From Defluviitalea raffinosedens (GTDB taxonomy: Bacteria; Bacillota; Clostridia; Lachnospirales; Defluviitaleaceae), in the NCBI RefSeq assembly GCF_016908775.1, contig NZ_JAFBEP010000001.1:186001-250000 (forward strand): a stretch of 64,000 nucleotides of DNA, in the 5' to 3' direction. Of the stretch, positions 1-10,342 are shown piece by piece. The notes below the pieces were generated by a model. That model was not told where the DNA came from, searched no databases, and saw only the letters and a program-made list of their open reading frames with translations. The translations under genes were made by a program, and so were the position numbers. Position 1 is the first letter of the stretch. Every line of letters starts with the position of its first letter.

Positions 1-8
1 CAGTGAAT

Positions 9-18
9 TCCTCCTTCC
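9..18 (-). promoter_or_regulatory. Ribosome-binding site of the next S10-operon gene (expected rpsQ), start codon off the window
   Basis: On the minus strand this reads GGAAGGAGGA, a near-perfect SD sequence, about 8 bases before the window edge and just after the rpmC stop. In bacterial S10/spc clusters rpmC is followed by rpsQ (ribosomal protein S17). The site is therefore most likely the rpsQ ribosome-binding site; the identity of the gene is inferred from conserved order only. Confidence 0.7.
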
Positions 19-28
19 GTAACAATCA

Positions 29-232
29 TTATCCATTGGAACGTTGTGTAATGATTGTTTGAATTCTTGCAATGTTTTTTCTCACTTCTCTGATTCTTGC
101 TGTATTGTTTAATTGATTGGTTGCATTTTGAAATCTTAAGTTGAACAATTCCTTCTTAGCAGAAACTAATTCTAACTGTAATTCTTCTGACGTTTTATTG
201 CGTAATTCTTCTAAATATACATTACTCTTCAC
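29..232 (-). CDS. rpmC: 50S ribosomal protein L29
   Basis: This is a 67-residue protein of normal L29 length. L29 binds 23S rRNA near the exit tunnel and helps form the docking site for trigger factor and the signal recognition particle. The family signature is plain: [10 protein letters not shown] near the start, then ELFNLRFQ and [15 protein letters not shown]. The reading frame stays open upstream to 304, but I start at the GTG at 230-232, because the longer form would add about 24 foreign residues and overlap rplP deeply. The chosen start overlaps the end of rplP by 11 bases, which suggests translational coupling. Confidence 0.93.
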   Translation of the reverse strand: MKSNVYLEELRNKTSEELQLELVSAKKELFNLRFQNATNQLNNTARIREVRKNIARIQTIITQRSNG

Positions 233-662
233 TACTATCACCGTCCATTTCTTGTTCTGCACGTGATACAATTTTACATTTAATTGGCAACTTGTGCATT
301 GCAAGACGTAAAGCTTCTCTTGCAGTTTCTTCTGCTACTCCTGCAAGTTCAAACATTACTCTGCCTGGCTTTACTACTGCTACCCAATATTCCGGAGAGC
401 CTTTTCCTTTACCCATACGAGTTTCTGCTGGTTTTTGTGTGATCGGTTTGTCAGGGAATATTTTAATCCAAACCTTACCGCCACGTTTAATATATCTTGT
501 CATTGCGATACGAGCAGCTTCTATTTGATTGGAAGTGATCCAACTTGGTTCTTCTGCTACAAGTCCGAATTCACCATAAGTGATTTTGTTTCCACGGGTT
601 GCTTCACCTTTCATACGCCCACGGAATTGCTTACGGTGTTTTACTCTTTTAGGCATTAACAT
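222..662 (-). CDS. rplP: 50S ribosomal protein L16
   Basis: The 146-residue product is full-length L16, which sits at the base of the central protuberance and contacts the A-site tRNA elbow. It begins with the usual [15 protein letters not shown] and carries [28 protein letters not shown]-type sequence through its middle, the conserved arginine/glycine loop that reaches toward the peptidyl transferase centre. Its ATG shares one base with the rpsC stop (TAATG), so the pair is probably coupled. The position between rpsC and rpmC is the standard S10-operon order. Confidence 0.97.
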   Translation of the reverse strand: MLMPKRVKHRKQFRGRMKGEATRGNKITYGEFGLVAEEPSWITSNQIEAARIAMTRYIKRGGKVWIKIFPDKPITQKPAETRMGKGKGSPEYWVAVVKPGRVMFELAGVAEETAREALRLAMHKLPIKCKIVSRAEQEMDGDSSEE

Positions 663-1321
663 TATTCATCGCTCCCTTCCTTTTTAGCTCTTTGAGGAAG
701 AATTTCACCTTTGTAAATCCATACTTTTACGCCGATCTTACCATAAGTTGTATTTGCTTCTGCAAATCCATAGTCAATATCCGCTCTTAATGTTTGCAGA
801 GGAATAGTTCCTTCATGGTAATGTTCTGTACGAGCAATTTCAGCACCAGCTAAACGGCCGGAACATGCTACTTTGATTCCTTTTGCGCCAGCTTTCATTG
901 CTCTTCCCATTACTTGCTTCATTGCTCTTCTGAAAGAAATACGGTTTTCTAATTGAAGTGCAACGTTTTCTGCTACTAATTGCGCATCAACTTCTGGTTT
1001 CTTAACTTCAACAATGTTAATCATTACTTTGCTTTCTGTTAATTTTTGAAGCTCATTGCGCAAGTCTTCAATAGAAGCTCCTCCCTTACCAATTACAATA
1101 CCTGGTTTGGAGGTATGAATATGCACTTTTACTCTTTCTGCCGCTCTTTCTATTTCAACATTGGAAATTCCAGCTTCATATAATTTATTTTTAACATAAG
1201 TTCTTAACTTATTATCTTCTATTAATAAATCGGCAAAATTCTTCTTTGGTGCGTACCACTTGGCGCTCCAGTCTTTAATTATACCGACTCTTAAGCCGTG
1301 GGGATTAACTTTTTGTCCCAT
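662..1321 (-). CDS. rpsC: 30S ribosomal protein S3
   Basis: This 219-residue protein matches S3, which lines the mRNA entry channel and has helicase activity with S4 and S5. It opens with [18 protein letters not shown] type II KH RNA-binding domain is shown by GIVIGKGG near residue 80, and the C-terminal domain includes [20 protein letters not shown]. It lies 11 bases after rplV and overlaps the start of rplP by one base, so it belongs to the same transcript. Confidence 0.97.
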   Translation of the reverse strand: MGQKVNPHGLRVGIIKDWSAKWYAPKKNFADLLIEDNKLRTYVKNKLYEAGISNVEIERAAERVKVHIHTSKPGIVIGKGGASIEDLRNELQKLTESKVMINIVEVKKPEVDAQLVAENVALQLENRISFRRAMKQVMGRAMKAGAKGIKVACSGRLAGAEIARTEHYHEGTIPLQTLRADIDYGFAEANTTYGKIGVKVWIYKGEILPQRAKKEGSDE

Positions 1322-1332
1322 ACCTTACCTCC

Positions 1333-1719
1333 TTATCTTTCATTGAGTACAATAGAAATATGACTGGTGTGTTTCTCTATACGATATGCCCTTCCTTGCG
1401 CTCTTGGGCGGATTCTCTTCAATTTTGGTCCTTGGTTTGCATATGCTTCTTCTACATAAAGTTTGGAAACATCCATTCCATAATTGTTTTCTGCATTTGC
1501 TACCGCGGATTTTAATACCTTTTCAATGATTCTTGCAGCATATCTTGGAGTATATGCAAGGATAGCAAGCGCTTCTCCTGCTCCTTTACCTTTTATTGTA
1601 TCAAGAACAATTTTCGCTTTTGTTGCAGATACTCTTGCATATTTTACATGTGCCTTAGGTCTTGTATCTCTATTTTCGTTTCTCGCTCTTTTGATTTGAC
1701 TTCTATGTCCTTTAGCCAT
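1333..1719 (-). CDS. rplV: 50S ribosomal protein L22
   Basis: The 128-residue protein is L22, whose long beta-hairpin narrows the peptide exit tunnel and can determine macrolide susceptibility. The core [16 protein letters not shown] and the hairpin end region [18 protein letters not shown] are clearly visible. About 17 basic residues precede the conserved core, a modest N-terminal extension seen in some clostridial L22 proteins. It lies between rpsS and rpsC in the usual order, with a GGAGG-type ribosome-binding site upstream. Confidence 0.96.
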   Translation of the reverse strand: MAKGHRSQIKRARNENRDTRPKAHVKYARVSATKAKIVLDTIKGKGAGEALAILAYTPRYAARIIEKVLKSAVANAENNYGMDVSKLYVEEAYANQGPKLKRIRPRAQGRAYRIEKHTSHISIVLNER

Positions 1720-1743
1720 GAAGCGACCCTCCTTCCATCAAAA

Positions 1744-2028
1744 TTAACGTACCTTTGATCTCTTTTCAGCGTCTTTTCCGTGTCCTCTATAGGTTCTTGT
1801 TAACGCAAATTCTCCTAATTTATGACCAACCATGTCTTCTGTAATGTATACAGGAACATGTTTTCTTCCATCATGAACAGCAATTGTATGTCCAACCATT
1901 TGTGGGAAAATTGTTGAACGACGAGACCAAGTCTTTATAACCTTTTTCTCTCCGCTTTTGTTCATTGCATCAATTGCTTTTAACAGATGGTCATCTGCAA
2001 AAGGTCCTTTTTTAAGGGATCGACCCAT
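1744..2028 (-). CDS. rpsS: 30S ribosomal protein S19
   Basis: This 94-residue protein is S19, located in the 30S head, where it pairs with S13 and contacts the 50S subunit. It begins [16 protein letters not shown] and contains [21 protein letters not shown], the family signature. The frame is open eight codons further upstream, but the ATG at 2026-2028 is chosen because a GGAGGA sequence lies about seven bases before it and all S19 proteins start with MGRS or a close variant. Confidence 0.97.
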   Translation of the reverse strand: MGRSLKKGPFADDHLLKAIDAMNKSGEKKVIKTWSRRSTIFPQMVGHTIAVHDGRKHVPVYITEDMVGHKLGEFALTRTYRGHGKDAEKRSKVR

Positions 2029-2080
2029 AAATGCTCCTCCTTCCGATTTCAAGCTTATATTAAGCTATAAAAATCTAAAT

Positions 2081-2914
2081 TTACTTTTGACCTCTTCTAC
2101 GAATAATTAATTTATTTGAAGGTTTATTTTTCTTTCTTGTCTTGAATCCAAGTGCTGGTTTACCCCATGGAGTAGATGGTCCTGGACGTCCGATAGGTGC
2201 TTTACCTTCTCCACCACCGTGTGGATGGTCATTAGGGTTCATTACAGATCCACGAACAGTAGGACGGATTCCCATGTGACGTTTTCTTCCTGCCTTACCG
2301 ATATTGATAAGTTCATGATCAAGATTTCCTACTTGTCCTATGGTTGCTCTACAAGTGATTGGAATCAGTCTTGTTTCTCCAGAAGGTAATTTAATTGTTG
2401 CATATTTGCCTTCTTTAGCCATTAATTGCGCAGCTGTTCCTGCAGAACGAACAAGCTGTCCACCTTTTCCTGGTTTCATTTCAATGTTATGAATGGTAGT
2501 ACCAACAGGAATAAATTGCAGAGGAAGTGCATTACCTACACGAATTTCTGCATTTTCTCCATTCATAATTTTGTCTCCTACCTTTAAGCCGTTAGGAGCT
2601 AAGATGTAAGCTTTTTCACCGTCAGCATAGTGTAAAAGCGCGATGTTTGCTGTTCTGTTTGGATCGTATTCGATGGCTGCTACTCTTGCAGGAACTCCAT
2701 CCTTATTTCTCTTAAAATCGATGATTCTATATTTTGTTCTAACTCCGCCTCCACGATGGCGAACTGTTATTTTTCCTTGATTATTTCTACCTGAATGTTT
2801 TTTCAAAGATACCACTAATGATTTTTCGGGAGTGGTCTTTGTAATTTCTTCAAAGGTAGACGAAGTCATTTGTCTTCTTGAAGGGGTATATGGATTGTAT
2901 TTTTTAATACCCAT
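2081..2914 (-). CDS. rplB: 50S ribosomal protein L2
   Basis: The 277-residue product is L2, one of the proteins closest to the peptidyl transferase centre and needed for subunit association. It shows [16 protein letters not shown] in the N-terminal RNA-binding domain and the C-terminal [17 protein letters not shown] loop with the conserved functional histidine. The start at 2914 follows GAAAGGAGTG by a normal distance; the six extra upstream codons are not family-like. Gene order rplW-rplB-rpsS is standard. Confidence 0.97.
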   Translation of the reverse strand: MGIKKYNPYTPSRRQMTSSTFEEITKTTPEKSLVVSLKKHSGRNNQGKITVRHRGGGVRTKYRIIDFKRNKDGVPARVAAIEYDPNRTANIALLHYADGEKAYILAPNGLKVGDKIMNGENAEIRVGNALPLQFIPVGTTIHNIEMKPGKGGQLVRSAGTAAQLMAKEGKYATIKLPSGETRLIPITCRATIGQVGNLDHELINIGKAGRKRHMGIRPTVRGSVMNPNDHPHGGGEGKAPIGRPGPSTPWGKPALGFKTRKKNKPSNKLIIRRRGQK

Positions 2915-2971
2915 CGTATTCACTCCTTTCAACTTCTATACACGTTCCCTGGTGTTTCTTCAACTCATTAA

Positions 2972-3271
2972 CTACATTCCTTCAAAAAAGTCAATTTCTT
3001 TACTATCTGCTGTTAATTTAACAATTGCTTTTTTGGTTTTTGCAGTTTTACCAAAGGTCATTCCTCTTCTTCTGATTTTTCCGTCTTGATTAATTGTGTT
3101 AACTTTTTCTACTTTTACACCTTCAAACATTCTTTCTACAGCATCTTTTACCTGTGTTTTGGTTGCTGATGGATGCACAAGGAAGGTGTATTTTTTTTCT
3201 GCCATTTGATTCATACTTTTTTCAGTGATAACTGGTTTCAAAATGACATCATAATATTTCAAATCTGCCAT
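2972..3271 (-). CDS. rplW: 50S ribosomal protein L23
   Basis: A 99-residue protein of standard L23 length, with [13 protein letters not shown] at the N-terminus and [19 protein letters not shown] following. L23 sits at the tunnel exit and is the main docking site for trigger factor and the signal recognition particle. Its ATG overlaps the stop codon of rplD by one base, pointing to coupled translation. Confidence 0.96.
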   Translation of the reverse strand: MADLKYYDVILKPVITEKSMNQMAEKKYTFLVHPSATKTQVKDAVERMFEGVKVEKVNTINQDGKIRRRGMTFGKTAKTKKAIVKLTADSKEIDFFEGM

Positions 3272-3885
3272 TATGCATACACCTCCTCGATATTTTGCAA
3301 CACATCTTTGGAAACAACAAATGTATCATATTTTAAAATATCATATACATTTATGTTATTTACAGAGATTGTTTTTACATCTGGAATGTTTCTTGCTGAT
3401 AACACTACGTTTTTATCATCATTTACGATTAATGCTTTAGTTAATTTCAGGTTGTCTAAAACCTTTTTCATTTCTTTAGTTTTGATTGCATCTAATTTTA
3501 ATTCATCTAAAACGATAAATTTATTTTCTTGTACTTTGCTGGTTAACGCAGATTTAAGCGCTAATCTTTTTACTTTCTTATTTAATTTGAAAGAATAGTC
3601 TCTTGGCTTTGGAGCAAATACAACACCGCCACCAGTCCATTGTGGTGCACGAATGGATCCTTGTCTTGCTCTTCCTGTTCCTTTTTGTCTCCAAGGCTTT
3701 CTTCCGCCTCCACGTACTTCTGCACGAGTCTTAGCACTTTGTGTACCTTGTCTTTGGTTTGCTAAGTACTGTACTACTGCAGCATGAAGCACATGTTCGT
3801 TTACTTCTACTCCGAAAATAGCATCATTTAATTCGATTTCTCCAACTTGCTGTCCGCTCATATTATACACAGCAACTTTAGCCAT
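3271..3885 (-). CDS. rplD: 50S ribosomal protein L4
   Basis: The 204-residue protein is L4, whose extended loop reaches the exit tunnel. The loop signature [18 protein letters not shown] lies around residues 60-77, followed by [19 protein letters not shown]. In gamma-proteobacteria L4 also represses the S10 operon through the leader RNA. Whether the leader described here at 4968-5188 responds to L4 cannot be told from sequence alone. It lies between rplC and rplW and overlaps rplW by one base. Confidence 0.97.
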   Translation of the reverse strand: MAKVAVYNMSGQQVGEIELNDAIFGVEVNEHVLHAAVVQYLANQRQGTQSAKTRAEVRGGGRKPWRQKGTGRARQGSIRAPQWTGGGVVFAPKPRDYSFKLNKKVKRLALKSALTSKVQENKFIVLDELKLDAIKTKEMKKVLDNLKLTKALIVNDDKNVVLSARNIPDVKTISVNNINVYDILKYDTFVVSKDVLQNIEEVYA

Positions 3886-3913
3886 TATAGTTCCTCCTTT
3901 CTCACAATGTCAA

Positions 3914-4546
3914 CTATGCGTTTTTAACACTGTCTTTTACTAATACGATTGACTTTTTAGGTCCGGGAATCGCACCTTTAATAAGAAGCAAATTCTTCTC
4001 AGCGTCTACGCGTACCACTTCAAGATTTTGAACAGTTACTTGTACAGCGCCCATATGTCCTGGAAGTTTCTTTCCTTTAAATACTCTTGATGGGAAAGAA
4101 CTTGCTCCCATTGAACCCGCAGCTCTGTGATATTTAGAACCGTGTGCCATGGGTCCTCTATGTTGGCCATGTCTTTTAATAGCACCTTGATATCCTTTAC
4201 CTTTAGAAATACCAGTTACATCAACTTTTTCTCCAGCAGCGAAGATATCTGCTTTGATTTCACTGCCTACTTCGTAGCTACTGATATCTTCCAAACGGAA
4301 TTCTTTTAATTTTCTTTTTGGCGCTACGCCAGCTTTTTCAAAGTGGCCTTTCATTGGCTTATTCACATGCTTTTCTTTAGCATCAACAAATCCAACCTGG
4401 ATTGCATTGTATCCGTCGTTTTCAACAGTCTTCTTCTGAACCACTACACAAGGTCCTGCTTCTAAAACGGTAACAGGAATTAATTTGCCATCTGCATCGA
4501 AAATCTGAGTCATACCAATTTTTCTTCCTAAAATAGCTTTCTTCAT
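3914..4546 (-). CDS. rplC: 50S ribosomal protein L3
   Basis: This 210-residue protein is L3, an early assembly protein near the peptidyl transferase centre. It begins [20 protein letters not shown] and has the [15 protein letters not shown] loop, including the glutamine-methylation neighbourhood HGQHRGP. The start at 4546 follows TAGGAGGTGTAATA; the 15 additional in-frame codons upstream lack family similarity. About 109 bases separate it from rpsJ, longer than the other gaps in this operon, and I see no strong terminator in that gap. Confidence 0.96.
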   Translation of the reverse strand: MKKAILGRKIGMTQIFDADGKLIPVTVLEAGPCVVVQKKTVENDGYNAIQVGFVDAKEKHVNKPMKGHFEKAGVAPKRKLKEFRLEDISSYEVGSEIKADIFAAGEKVDVTGISKGKGYQGAIKRHGQHRGPMAHGSKYHRAAGSMGASSFPSRVFKGKKLPGHMGAVQVTVQNLEVVRVDAEKNLLLIKGAIPGPKKSIVLVKDSVKNA

Positions 4547-4655
4547 TATTACACCTCCTATTAATCTACAGCGGATTGTACATTCATACAATCATCCTAG
4601 ATAGATTCAATATCTTGGATTTTATATCTTTGATGCTGAATCTATTTCCGAAAAC

Positions 4656-4967
4656 TTATTTTACATCTACTTTAATATCTACGCCTGCAGGCAAGTCAAG
4701 GCGCATTAAAGCATCTACAGTCTTAGGTGTTGGAACAACAATATCGATCAATCTCTTGTGAGTTCTCATTTCGAATTGTTCTCTGGAATCTTTGTATTTG
4801 TGAACCGCTCTTAAAATAGTAATCACTTCTTTTTTAGTTGGCAATGGAATAGGTCCACTTACTTTTGCCCCAGTCTTTTTAGCTGTTTCAATAATTTTTT
4901 CAGCTGATTGATCGATTAACTTGTGATCATACGCCTTTAAGCTAATTCTAATTTTTTGATTTGCCAT
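4656..4967 (-). CDS. rpsJ: 30S ribosomal protein S10 (also transcription factor NusE)
   Basis: A 103-residue S10 with [18 protein letters not shown] at the start and the loop [12 protein letters not shown] that inserts into the 30S head. Besides its ribosomal role, S10 pairs with NusB and bridges RNA polymerase-bound NusG and the ribosome. It is the first gene of the S10 operon, preceded by AAAAGGAGGGG about 11 bases from the ATG and by a structured leader with its own promoter. Confidence 0.97.
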   Translation of the reverse strand: MANQKIRISLKAYDHKLIDQSAEKIIETAKKTGAKVSGPIPLPTKKEVITILRAVHKYKDSREQFEMRTHKRLIDIVVPTPKTVDALMRLDLPAGVDIKVDVK

Positions 4968-5188
4968 AAAAAAAGTCCCCTCCTTTTCGCACTTTTAGTT
5001 TAGTACGACAAGTGGTGACTGCACACTCATCCGGGTGTATCTAATAATACACAAATGCATTAAAAATGCAATTCCCTCGATATGGTACAGTGACCTTGTC
5101 GCCCCGTTTCTTGAACTGGACATTGCTCAGTGAAAATTATCCCGCTTTTGCGGCAACCTTTCACATCATCGCTCTCAATGTCACAACA
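4968..5188 (-). promoter_or_regulatory. Structured S10-operon leader RNA (about 220 nt)
   Basis: Between the promoter and rpsJ the transcript can fold into a closed multibranch structure. CGACAAG (5095-5101) pairs perfectly with CTTGTCG (5006-5012). Inside it are a TGCATT/AATGCA hairpin (5055-5072) and a GTGTAT/ATACAC hairpin (5035-5052). A smaller CCGC-AAAA-GCGG hairpin (about 5143-5156) lies upstream. A long, structured 5' leader is typical of S10 operons under autogenous control, often by L4, but the ligand is an inference here. No uracil run ends the structure, so translational control is as likely as attenuation. Confidence 0.6.
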
Positions 5189-5194
5189 TTAATG

Positions 5195-5223
5195 AGTATA
5201 CAATAAAATCCTTTGCATTGCAA
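5195..5223 (-). promoter_or_regulatory. SigA-type promoter of the S10 operon
   Basis: On the minus strand, TTGCAA (5218-5223) and TATACT (5195-5200) are separated by exactly 17 bases. Transcription should start near 5188. The promoter lies after the tuf terminator and ahead of rpsJ, so the S10 operon is independent of the str operon. Confidence 0.8.
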
Positions 5224-5305
5224 GGGTTTTTTTCATTAATTCCTTTTTTTCTACTAGAAAATTTACCCATGCTCGTAAAAAAAACTTAATTATTTGACTA
5301 AAATT

Positions 5306-5366
5306 GAAGAAGCTTGTTTATCTTCTTCGTTAATTGAAAAAATCACATCCCAAATGGGATGTGATT
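5306..5366 (-). terminator. tuf (str operon) terminator, with a second hairpin behind it
   Basis: Ten bases after the tuf stop the RNA forms AATCACATCCCA-TTTG-GGATGTGATT followed by TTTT (5336-5366), a good intrinsic terminator. A second hairpin, GAAGAAG paired with CTTCTTC (5306-5328), follows about 10 bases later and may act as a backup. Confidence 0.85.
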
Positions 5367-5376
5367 TTATATTATA

Positions 5377-6570
5377 TTATTCAATAATTTCTACTACGGA
5401 ACCAGCACCAACTGTTCTACCACCTTCACGGATAGCGAAACGAAGTCCTTTTTCCATAGCAACTGGTGCAATAAGTTCAATTGTCATTTCAATGTTATCA
5501 CCAGGCATGCACATTTCAACGCCTTCTGGTAAAGCGATAACACCTGTAACGTCTGTTGTTCTGAAGTAGAACTGTGGTCTGTAGTTTGCGAAGAATGGAG
5601 TATGACGTCCACCTTCTTCTTTCTTAAGAACGTAAACTTGTGCTTTGAATTTTTTATGAGGTGTAATAGATCCTGGTTTAGCTAAAACTTGTCCTCTTTC
5701 AACTTCATCTCTTTGAACACCACGAAGAAGTGCTCCGATGTTGTCACCAGCTTGCGCTTGATCTAATAATTTACGGAACATTTCTACTCCAGTTACAACT
5801 ACTTTTCTGGATTCATCAGAAAGTCCTACGATTTCAACTTCGTCTTGTACTTTAAGCACTCCACGTTCTACTCTACCAGTAGCAACTGTTCCACGTCCTG
5901 TAATGGAGAATACGTCTTCTACAGGCATAAGGAATGGTTTGTCAACATCTCTTTCTGGAGCTGGGATGTAAGAGTCAACAGCTTCGAATAATTCAAGAAT
6001 TTTGTCTCCCCATTCGCTGTTTGGATCTTCTAATGCTTTAAGAGCAGATCCTCTGATTACTGGGATTTCATCTCCTGGGAATTCATATTCATTTAATAAT
6101 TCACGAATTTCCATTTCAACTAAGTCAAGTAATTCTTCATCGTCTACCATGTCACATTTATTCATGAATACTACGATGTAAGGAACGCCTACCTGACGGG
6201 AAAGAAGAATATGTTCTCTTGTTTGAGCCATAGGACCATCAGTTGCAGCAACAACGATGATAGCACCGTCCATTTGAGCTGCTCCTGTGATCATGTTTTT
6301 AACGTAGTCAGCGTGTCCTGGGCAGTCAACGTGTGCATAGTGACGGTTTGGAGTTTCGTATTCTACGTGAGATGTAGAAATTGTGATTCCACGTTCTCTT
6401 TCTTCTGGAGCTTTGTCAATATTATCGAAAGCTACAGCTTCACCTAATCCATATCTAGCATGAAGAGTCTTTGTAATTGCTGCTGTTAATGTTGTTTTAC
6501 CATGGTCAACGTGTCCGATTGTACCAATGTTAACATGGGGCTTTGTTCTTTCAAATTTAGATTTTGCCAT
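5377..6570 (-). CDS. tuf: Translation elongation factor Tu
   Basis: The 397-residue protein is EF-Tu, the GTPase that delivers aminoacyl-tRNA to the ribosomal A site. The G1 loop GHVDHGKTT lies at about residues 18-26, with switch [17 protein letters not shown] for guanine recognition and GSALKAL as G5. The C-terminal beta-barrel domains are intact. It is the last gene of the str operon, 79 bases after fusA, and is followed by a terminator. Codon usage and length are unremarkable. Confidence 0.98.
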   Translation of the reverse strand: MAKSKFERTKPHVNIGTIGHVDHGKTTLTAAITKTLHARYGLGEAVAFDNIDKAPEERERGITISTSHVEYETPNRHYAHVDCPGHADYVKNMITGAAQMDGAIIVVAATDGPMAQTREHILLSRQVGVPYIVVFMNKCDMVDDEELLDLVEMEIRELLNEYEFPGDEIPVIRGSALKALEDPNSEWGDKILELFEAVDSYIPAPERDVDKPFLMPVEDVFSITGRGTVATGRVERGVLKVQDEVEIVGLSDESRKVVVTGVEMFRKLLDQAQAGDNIGALLRGVQRDEVERGQVLAKPGSITPHKKFKAQVYVLKKEEGGRHTPFFANYRPQFYFRTTDVTGVIALPEGVEMCMPGDNIEMTIELIAPVAMEKGLRFAIREGGRTVGAGSVVEIIE

Positions 6571-6649
6571 TTTAAATTATCCTCCTTTTATTTGCTTAAC
6601 ATCAATATTAATTATATTTGAAGTCTTTCTTTATTTCAAGCCTTTTATG

Positions 6650-8740
6650 CTATTCAGCCTTTGATCTACCGGCTACTACTTTATCCTGAATGCTCTTTGG
6701 CACTGGCTCATAGTGATGGAATTCCATAGAATATACACCACGTCCTTGAGTCTTGGAACGAAGGTCTGTCGCATATCCAAACATTTCAGCCAATGGCACA
6801 AATGCATGGATAACTTGAACACCGTTTCTTGCTTCCATTCCTTCGATTCTACCACGGCGAGAGTTAAGGTCACCTATAACATCTCCCATGTATTCTTCAG
6901 GAACAGTAACGTCAACTTTTTCAATAGGTTCAAGAAGAACTGGATTACCTTTTTTCATAGCTTCTTTAAATGCCATGGAACCAGCAATCTTAAACGCCAT
7001 TTCAGATGAGTCAACTTCATGGTAAGATCCATCGTATAATATAGCCTTAATACCAAGTACAGGATATCCACCTAAAATACCACTTTGCATTGCTTCCTGA
7101 ATACCATTATCAACTGCTGGGATGTATTCTTTTGGAATAGCTCCTCCAACAATCTTGTTTTCAAATTCGTAAGTTTTTTCGCTATTAACATCCATTGGCT
7201 CAAATCTAACTTTACAGTGTCCGTATTGTCCACGTCCACCAGATTGTCGAACGAATTTTCCTTCAACATCTGCAGCTGCCTGAATGGTTTCTTTATAAGC
7301 AACTTGTGGTTCACCAACATTTGCTTCTACTTTAAATTCACGAAGCAGACGGTCAACAATAATTTCAAGGTGAAGTTCTCCCATTCCTGAAATAATGGTC
7401 TGTCCTGTTTCTTTATCGGTGTAAGTTCTAAATGTTGGGTCTTCTTCTGCAAGTTTAGAAAGGGCAATTCCCATTTTTTCCTGACCTGCTTTTGTTTTTG
7501 GTTCAACCGCAACAGAAATAACAGGCTCTGGGAATACCATGGATTCTAAGATAACAGGATGTTGTTCATCACAAAGGGTATCTCCTGTTGTTGTGAATTT
7601 TAATCCAACTGCTGCCGCAATGTCACCGGAATATACTTTATCAATTTCTTCACGGTGATTTGCATGCATCTGCAGGATACGACCGATTCTTTCTTTCTTG
7701 CCTTTTGTAGAGTTAAGTACATAAGAACCGGAGTTCATTGTACCAGAATATACTCTAAAGAATGCAAGTTTTCCAACATAAGGGTCGCTCATAATTTTAA
7801 ATGCTAATGCTGAGAAAGGCTCTTCATCGGAAGAATGTCTTTCGATTTCTTCCTCTGTACCTGGAATTACCCCTTTAATAGATGGGATATCCGTTGGTGC
7901 AGGAAGGTATTCTACTACAGCATCTAATAGTCTTTGAACTCCCTTATTCTTATACGCAGAACCGCAAAGTACAGGAATGATTTGTACATTGATTACTGCT
8001 TTTCTAAGAGCTGCTTTTAACTGTTCCTCAGTTAATTCTTCTCCTTCAAGATAAAGCATCATCAATTCTTCATCGGTTTCAGCAATTGCTTCAACCATTG
8101 CCATTCTGTACTCTTCTGCTTGTTCTTTCATGTCTTCAGGAATCTCTTCTTCTGAAATGTCTTTTCCTAAATCATCTTTATAGATGTAGGCTTTCATTTT
8201 CATTAAGTCGATAATTCCTGTAAAAGTTTCTTCTTTACCAATTGGTAATTGAATTGGCACTGCATTGGCATTTAATCTTTCTTTCATCATTGCCACTGCA
8301 TTGTAAAAGTCGGCTCCCATAATATCCATCTTATTTACGAAAGCCATACGTGGAACATGATATTTGTCAGCTTGACGCCATACAGTTTCTGATTGAGGTT
8401 CTACGCCACCTTTTGCACAGAACACACCAACAGCACTATCTAATACACGAAGAGAACGTTCAACTTCAACGGTGAAGTCAACGTGACCAGGTGTATCAAT
8501 AATATTAATACGATTACCTTTCCATTGGCAAGTTGTTGCTGCAGAGGTGATCGTGATACCTCTTTCTTGTTCTTGTTCCATCCAGTCCATAGTTGCAGTG
8601 CCTTCATGGCTTTCACCAAGTTTATGGGTACGACCGGTATAAAATAAAATACGCTCAGTTAATGTTGTTTTTCCCGCATCAATATGAGCCATAATACCAA
8701 TATTTCTGGTACGTTCAAGCGGGAATTCTCTTCCTGCCAA
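6650..8740 (-). CDS. fusA: Translation elongation factor G
   Basis: The 696-residue protein is EF-G, the translocase GTPase. It has [15 protein letters not shown] as G1 near residue 17, DTPGHVDFT as G3 and NKMD as G4, followed by all five domains through the C-terminal [21 protein letters not shown]. The length matches typical bacterial EF-G and the region typical of fusidic-acid targets is intact. It follows rpsG after 132 bases and precedes tuf. Confidence 0.98.
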   Translation of the reverse strand: MAGREFPLERTRNIGIMAHIDAGKTTLTERILFYTGRTHKLGESHEGTATMDWMEQEQERGITITSAATTCQWKGNRINIIDTPGHVDFTVEVERSLRVLDSAVGVFCAKGGVEPQSETVWRQADKYHVPRMAFVNKMDIMGADFYNAVAMMKERLNANAVPIQLPIGKEETFTGIIDLMKMKAYIYKDDLGKDISEEEIPEDMKEQAEEYRMAMVEAIAETDEELMMLYLEGEELTEEQLKAALRKAVINVQIIPVLCGSAYKNKGVQRLLDAVVEYLPAPTDIPSIKGVIPGTEEEIERHSSDEEPFSALAFKIMSDPYVGKLAFFRVYSGTMNSGSYVLNSTKGKKERIGRILQMHANHREEIDKVYSGDIAAAVGLKFTTTGDTLCDEQHPVILESMVFPEPVISVAVEPKTKAGQEKMGIALSKLAEEDPTFRTYTDKETGQTIISGMGELHLEIIVDRLLREFKVEANVGEPQVAYKETIQAAADVEGKFVRQSGGRGQYGHCKVRFEPMDVNSEKTYEFENKIVGGAIPKEYIPAVDNGIQEAMQSGILGGYPVLGIKAILYDGSYHEVDSSEMAFKIAGSMAFKEAMKKGNPVLLEPIEKVDVTVPEEYMGDVIGDLNSRRGRIEGMEARNGVQVIHAFVPLAEMFGYATDLRSKTQGRGVYSMEFHHYEPVPKSIQDKVVAGRSKAE

Positions 8741-8848
8741 AGTTACTCCTCCTTTGGTAATATCTACTTATCTATTTCTTTACTTCGGTAGTTTTTACTG
8801 TTTTTTAACTTTTATGCACATCTACAAAGAATCCAATTTCTATGTAGA

Positions 8849-9367
<519 letters not shown>

Positions 9368-9493
9368 TTAATTATCTCATCGGTACTCGTACAAAATGTA
9401 CGTTACGTGCTCCAGGTCCGCTACATCTATATTATAACCGCTTCACGCAGAGTTATATCTGTATCCGTCTGGGCACTTTATGTCTTAAACGAC

Positions 9494-9907
9494 TTATTTT
9501 TTAGGTCTCTTTGCTCCGTATTTGGAACGGCCTTGTTTTCTGTTTGCTACTCCAGCTGTGTCTAATGTACCACGAATGATGTGATATCTTGTACCAGGAA
9601 GGTCTTTTACTCTTCCGCCTCTGATAAGAACAACGCTATGCTCTTGGAGGTTGTGTCCTTCTCCAGGAATGTACGCTGTTACTTCGATTTGGTTAGTAAG
9701 ACGTACCCTCGCAATTTTACGAAGAGCTGAGTTTGGTTTCTTTGGTGTAGCTGTTTTAACAGCTGTACAAACTCCTCTCTTTTGTGGAGCAGAAAGATTC
9801 GTTGCTTTCTTCTTTAAGGAGTTGAATCCTTTTTGAAGCGCTGGTGCAGTTGATTTTTTCTCAACTGTTTTTCTTCCTTTACGTACTAACTGATTAAATG
9901 TGGGCAT
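9494..9907 (-). CDS. rpsL: 30S ribosomal protein S12
   Basis: The 137-residue protein is S12, which monitors codon-anticodon pairing in the decoding centre. It contains [17 protein letters not shown] and the decoding loop [14 protein letters not shown], with the lysine and proline positions associated with streptomycin response in wild-type form. It begins [12 protein letters not shown]. The gene follows the L7Ae-like gene by 13 bases and opens the classical rpsL-rpsG-fusA-tuf order. Confidence 0.97.
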   Translation of the reverse strand: MPTFNQLVRKGRKTVEKKSTAPALQKGFNSLKKKATNLSAPQKRGVCTAVKTATPKKPNSALRKIARVRLTNQIEVTAYIPGEGHNLQEHSVVLIRGGRVKDLPGTRYHIIRGTLDTAGVANRKQGRSKYGAKRPKK

Positions 9908-9920
9908 GCTTTACACCTCC

Positions 9921-10160
9921 TTACTTAATAACTACTGCTGCCGCAGTTTTTACTTCTACATTGCATGCTTTACCCAGTTCTGCCATGGTTTCTACCATGA
10001 CGATCGGTACATTACGCTCTTTTGCGAGCTCCAGAACTCTGCGCACTACGCGCTCGTCTGCATCTTTAGCAACATAAACAACCTCAGCTTGATTATTCTC
10101 TAATACTTTGGCTGTTTGCTTTGCTCCTACTACTTTTTGATGTGTTTTTAGTCTGTGCAC
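9921..10160 (-). CDS. L7Ae-family kink-turn RNA-binding protein (YbxF-like)
   Basis: A 79-residue basic protein that matches the small L7Ae/YbxF group found before rpsL in Firmicutes. Visible features are GAKQTAKVLENNQAEVVYVAKDAD and VPIVMVETMAELGKACNVEVKTAAAVV, the compact alpha-beta-alpha fold with the final hydrophobic strand. B. subtilis homologues bind kink-turn RNAs, but their cellular role is unsettled. Translation starts at GTG (10158-10160) after GAGAGGGGG. The ATG two bases earlier opens only a four-codon frame and is rejected. It is the first gene after the str promoter. Confidence 0.88.
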   Translation of the reverse strand: MHRLKTHQKVVGAKQTAKVLENNQAEVVYVAKDADERVVRRVLELAKERNVPIVMVETMAELGKACNVEVKTAAAVVIK

Positions 10161-10234
10161 ATAAATCCCCCTCTCAGGTTCATTTTTATGTGGGAAATCA
10201 TATCATAATATGATTTTTAAACACACACTGATGA

Positions 10235-10263
10235 ATTTTATCACTTAGCAAGAAAAATGTCAA
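10235..10263 (-). promoter_or_regulatory. SigA-type promoter of the str operon
   Basis: TTGACA (10258-10263) and TAAAAT (10235-10240) lie 17 bases apart on the minus strand. The transcript would start near 10228 and carry about 70 bases of leader, including a short AAATCATAT/ATATGATTT hairpin, before the L7Ae-like gene. The chemoreceptor gene just upstream is therefore not needed for str operon transcription. Confidence 0.88.
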
Positions 10264-10342
10264 GGTAATATTGAATTTTCCAGTTTTTGCGATACCTTGG
10301 TATATCACATAATATGCTGAGAGTGTGGAAGCTTCTCACGTT

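Noticed and set aside
233-304. N-terminal extension of rpmC
   Set aside because: The open frame continues into rplP, but the added residues have no L29 similarity and the GTG at 232 gives the normal family length.
4978-5240. Small coding gene or tRNA in the tuf-rpsJ gap
   Set aside because: No cloverleaf or credible open frame with ribosome-binding site is present. The sequence is explained by promoter and structured leader.
10146-10163. ATG at the start of the L7Ae-like gene
   Set aside because: It opens a frame of four codons only; the GTG two bases later is in the correct frame and has suitable spacing from GAGAGGGGG.
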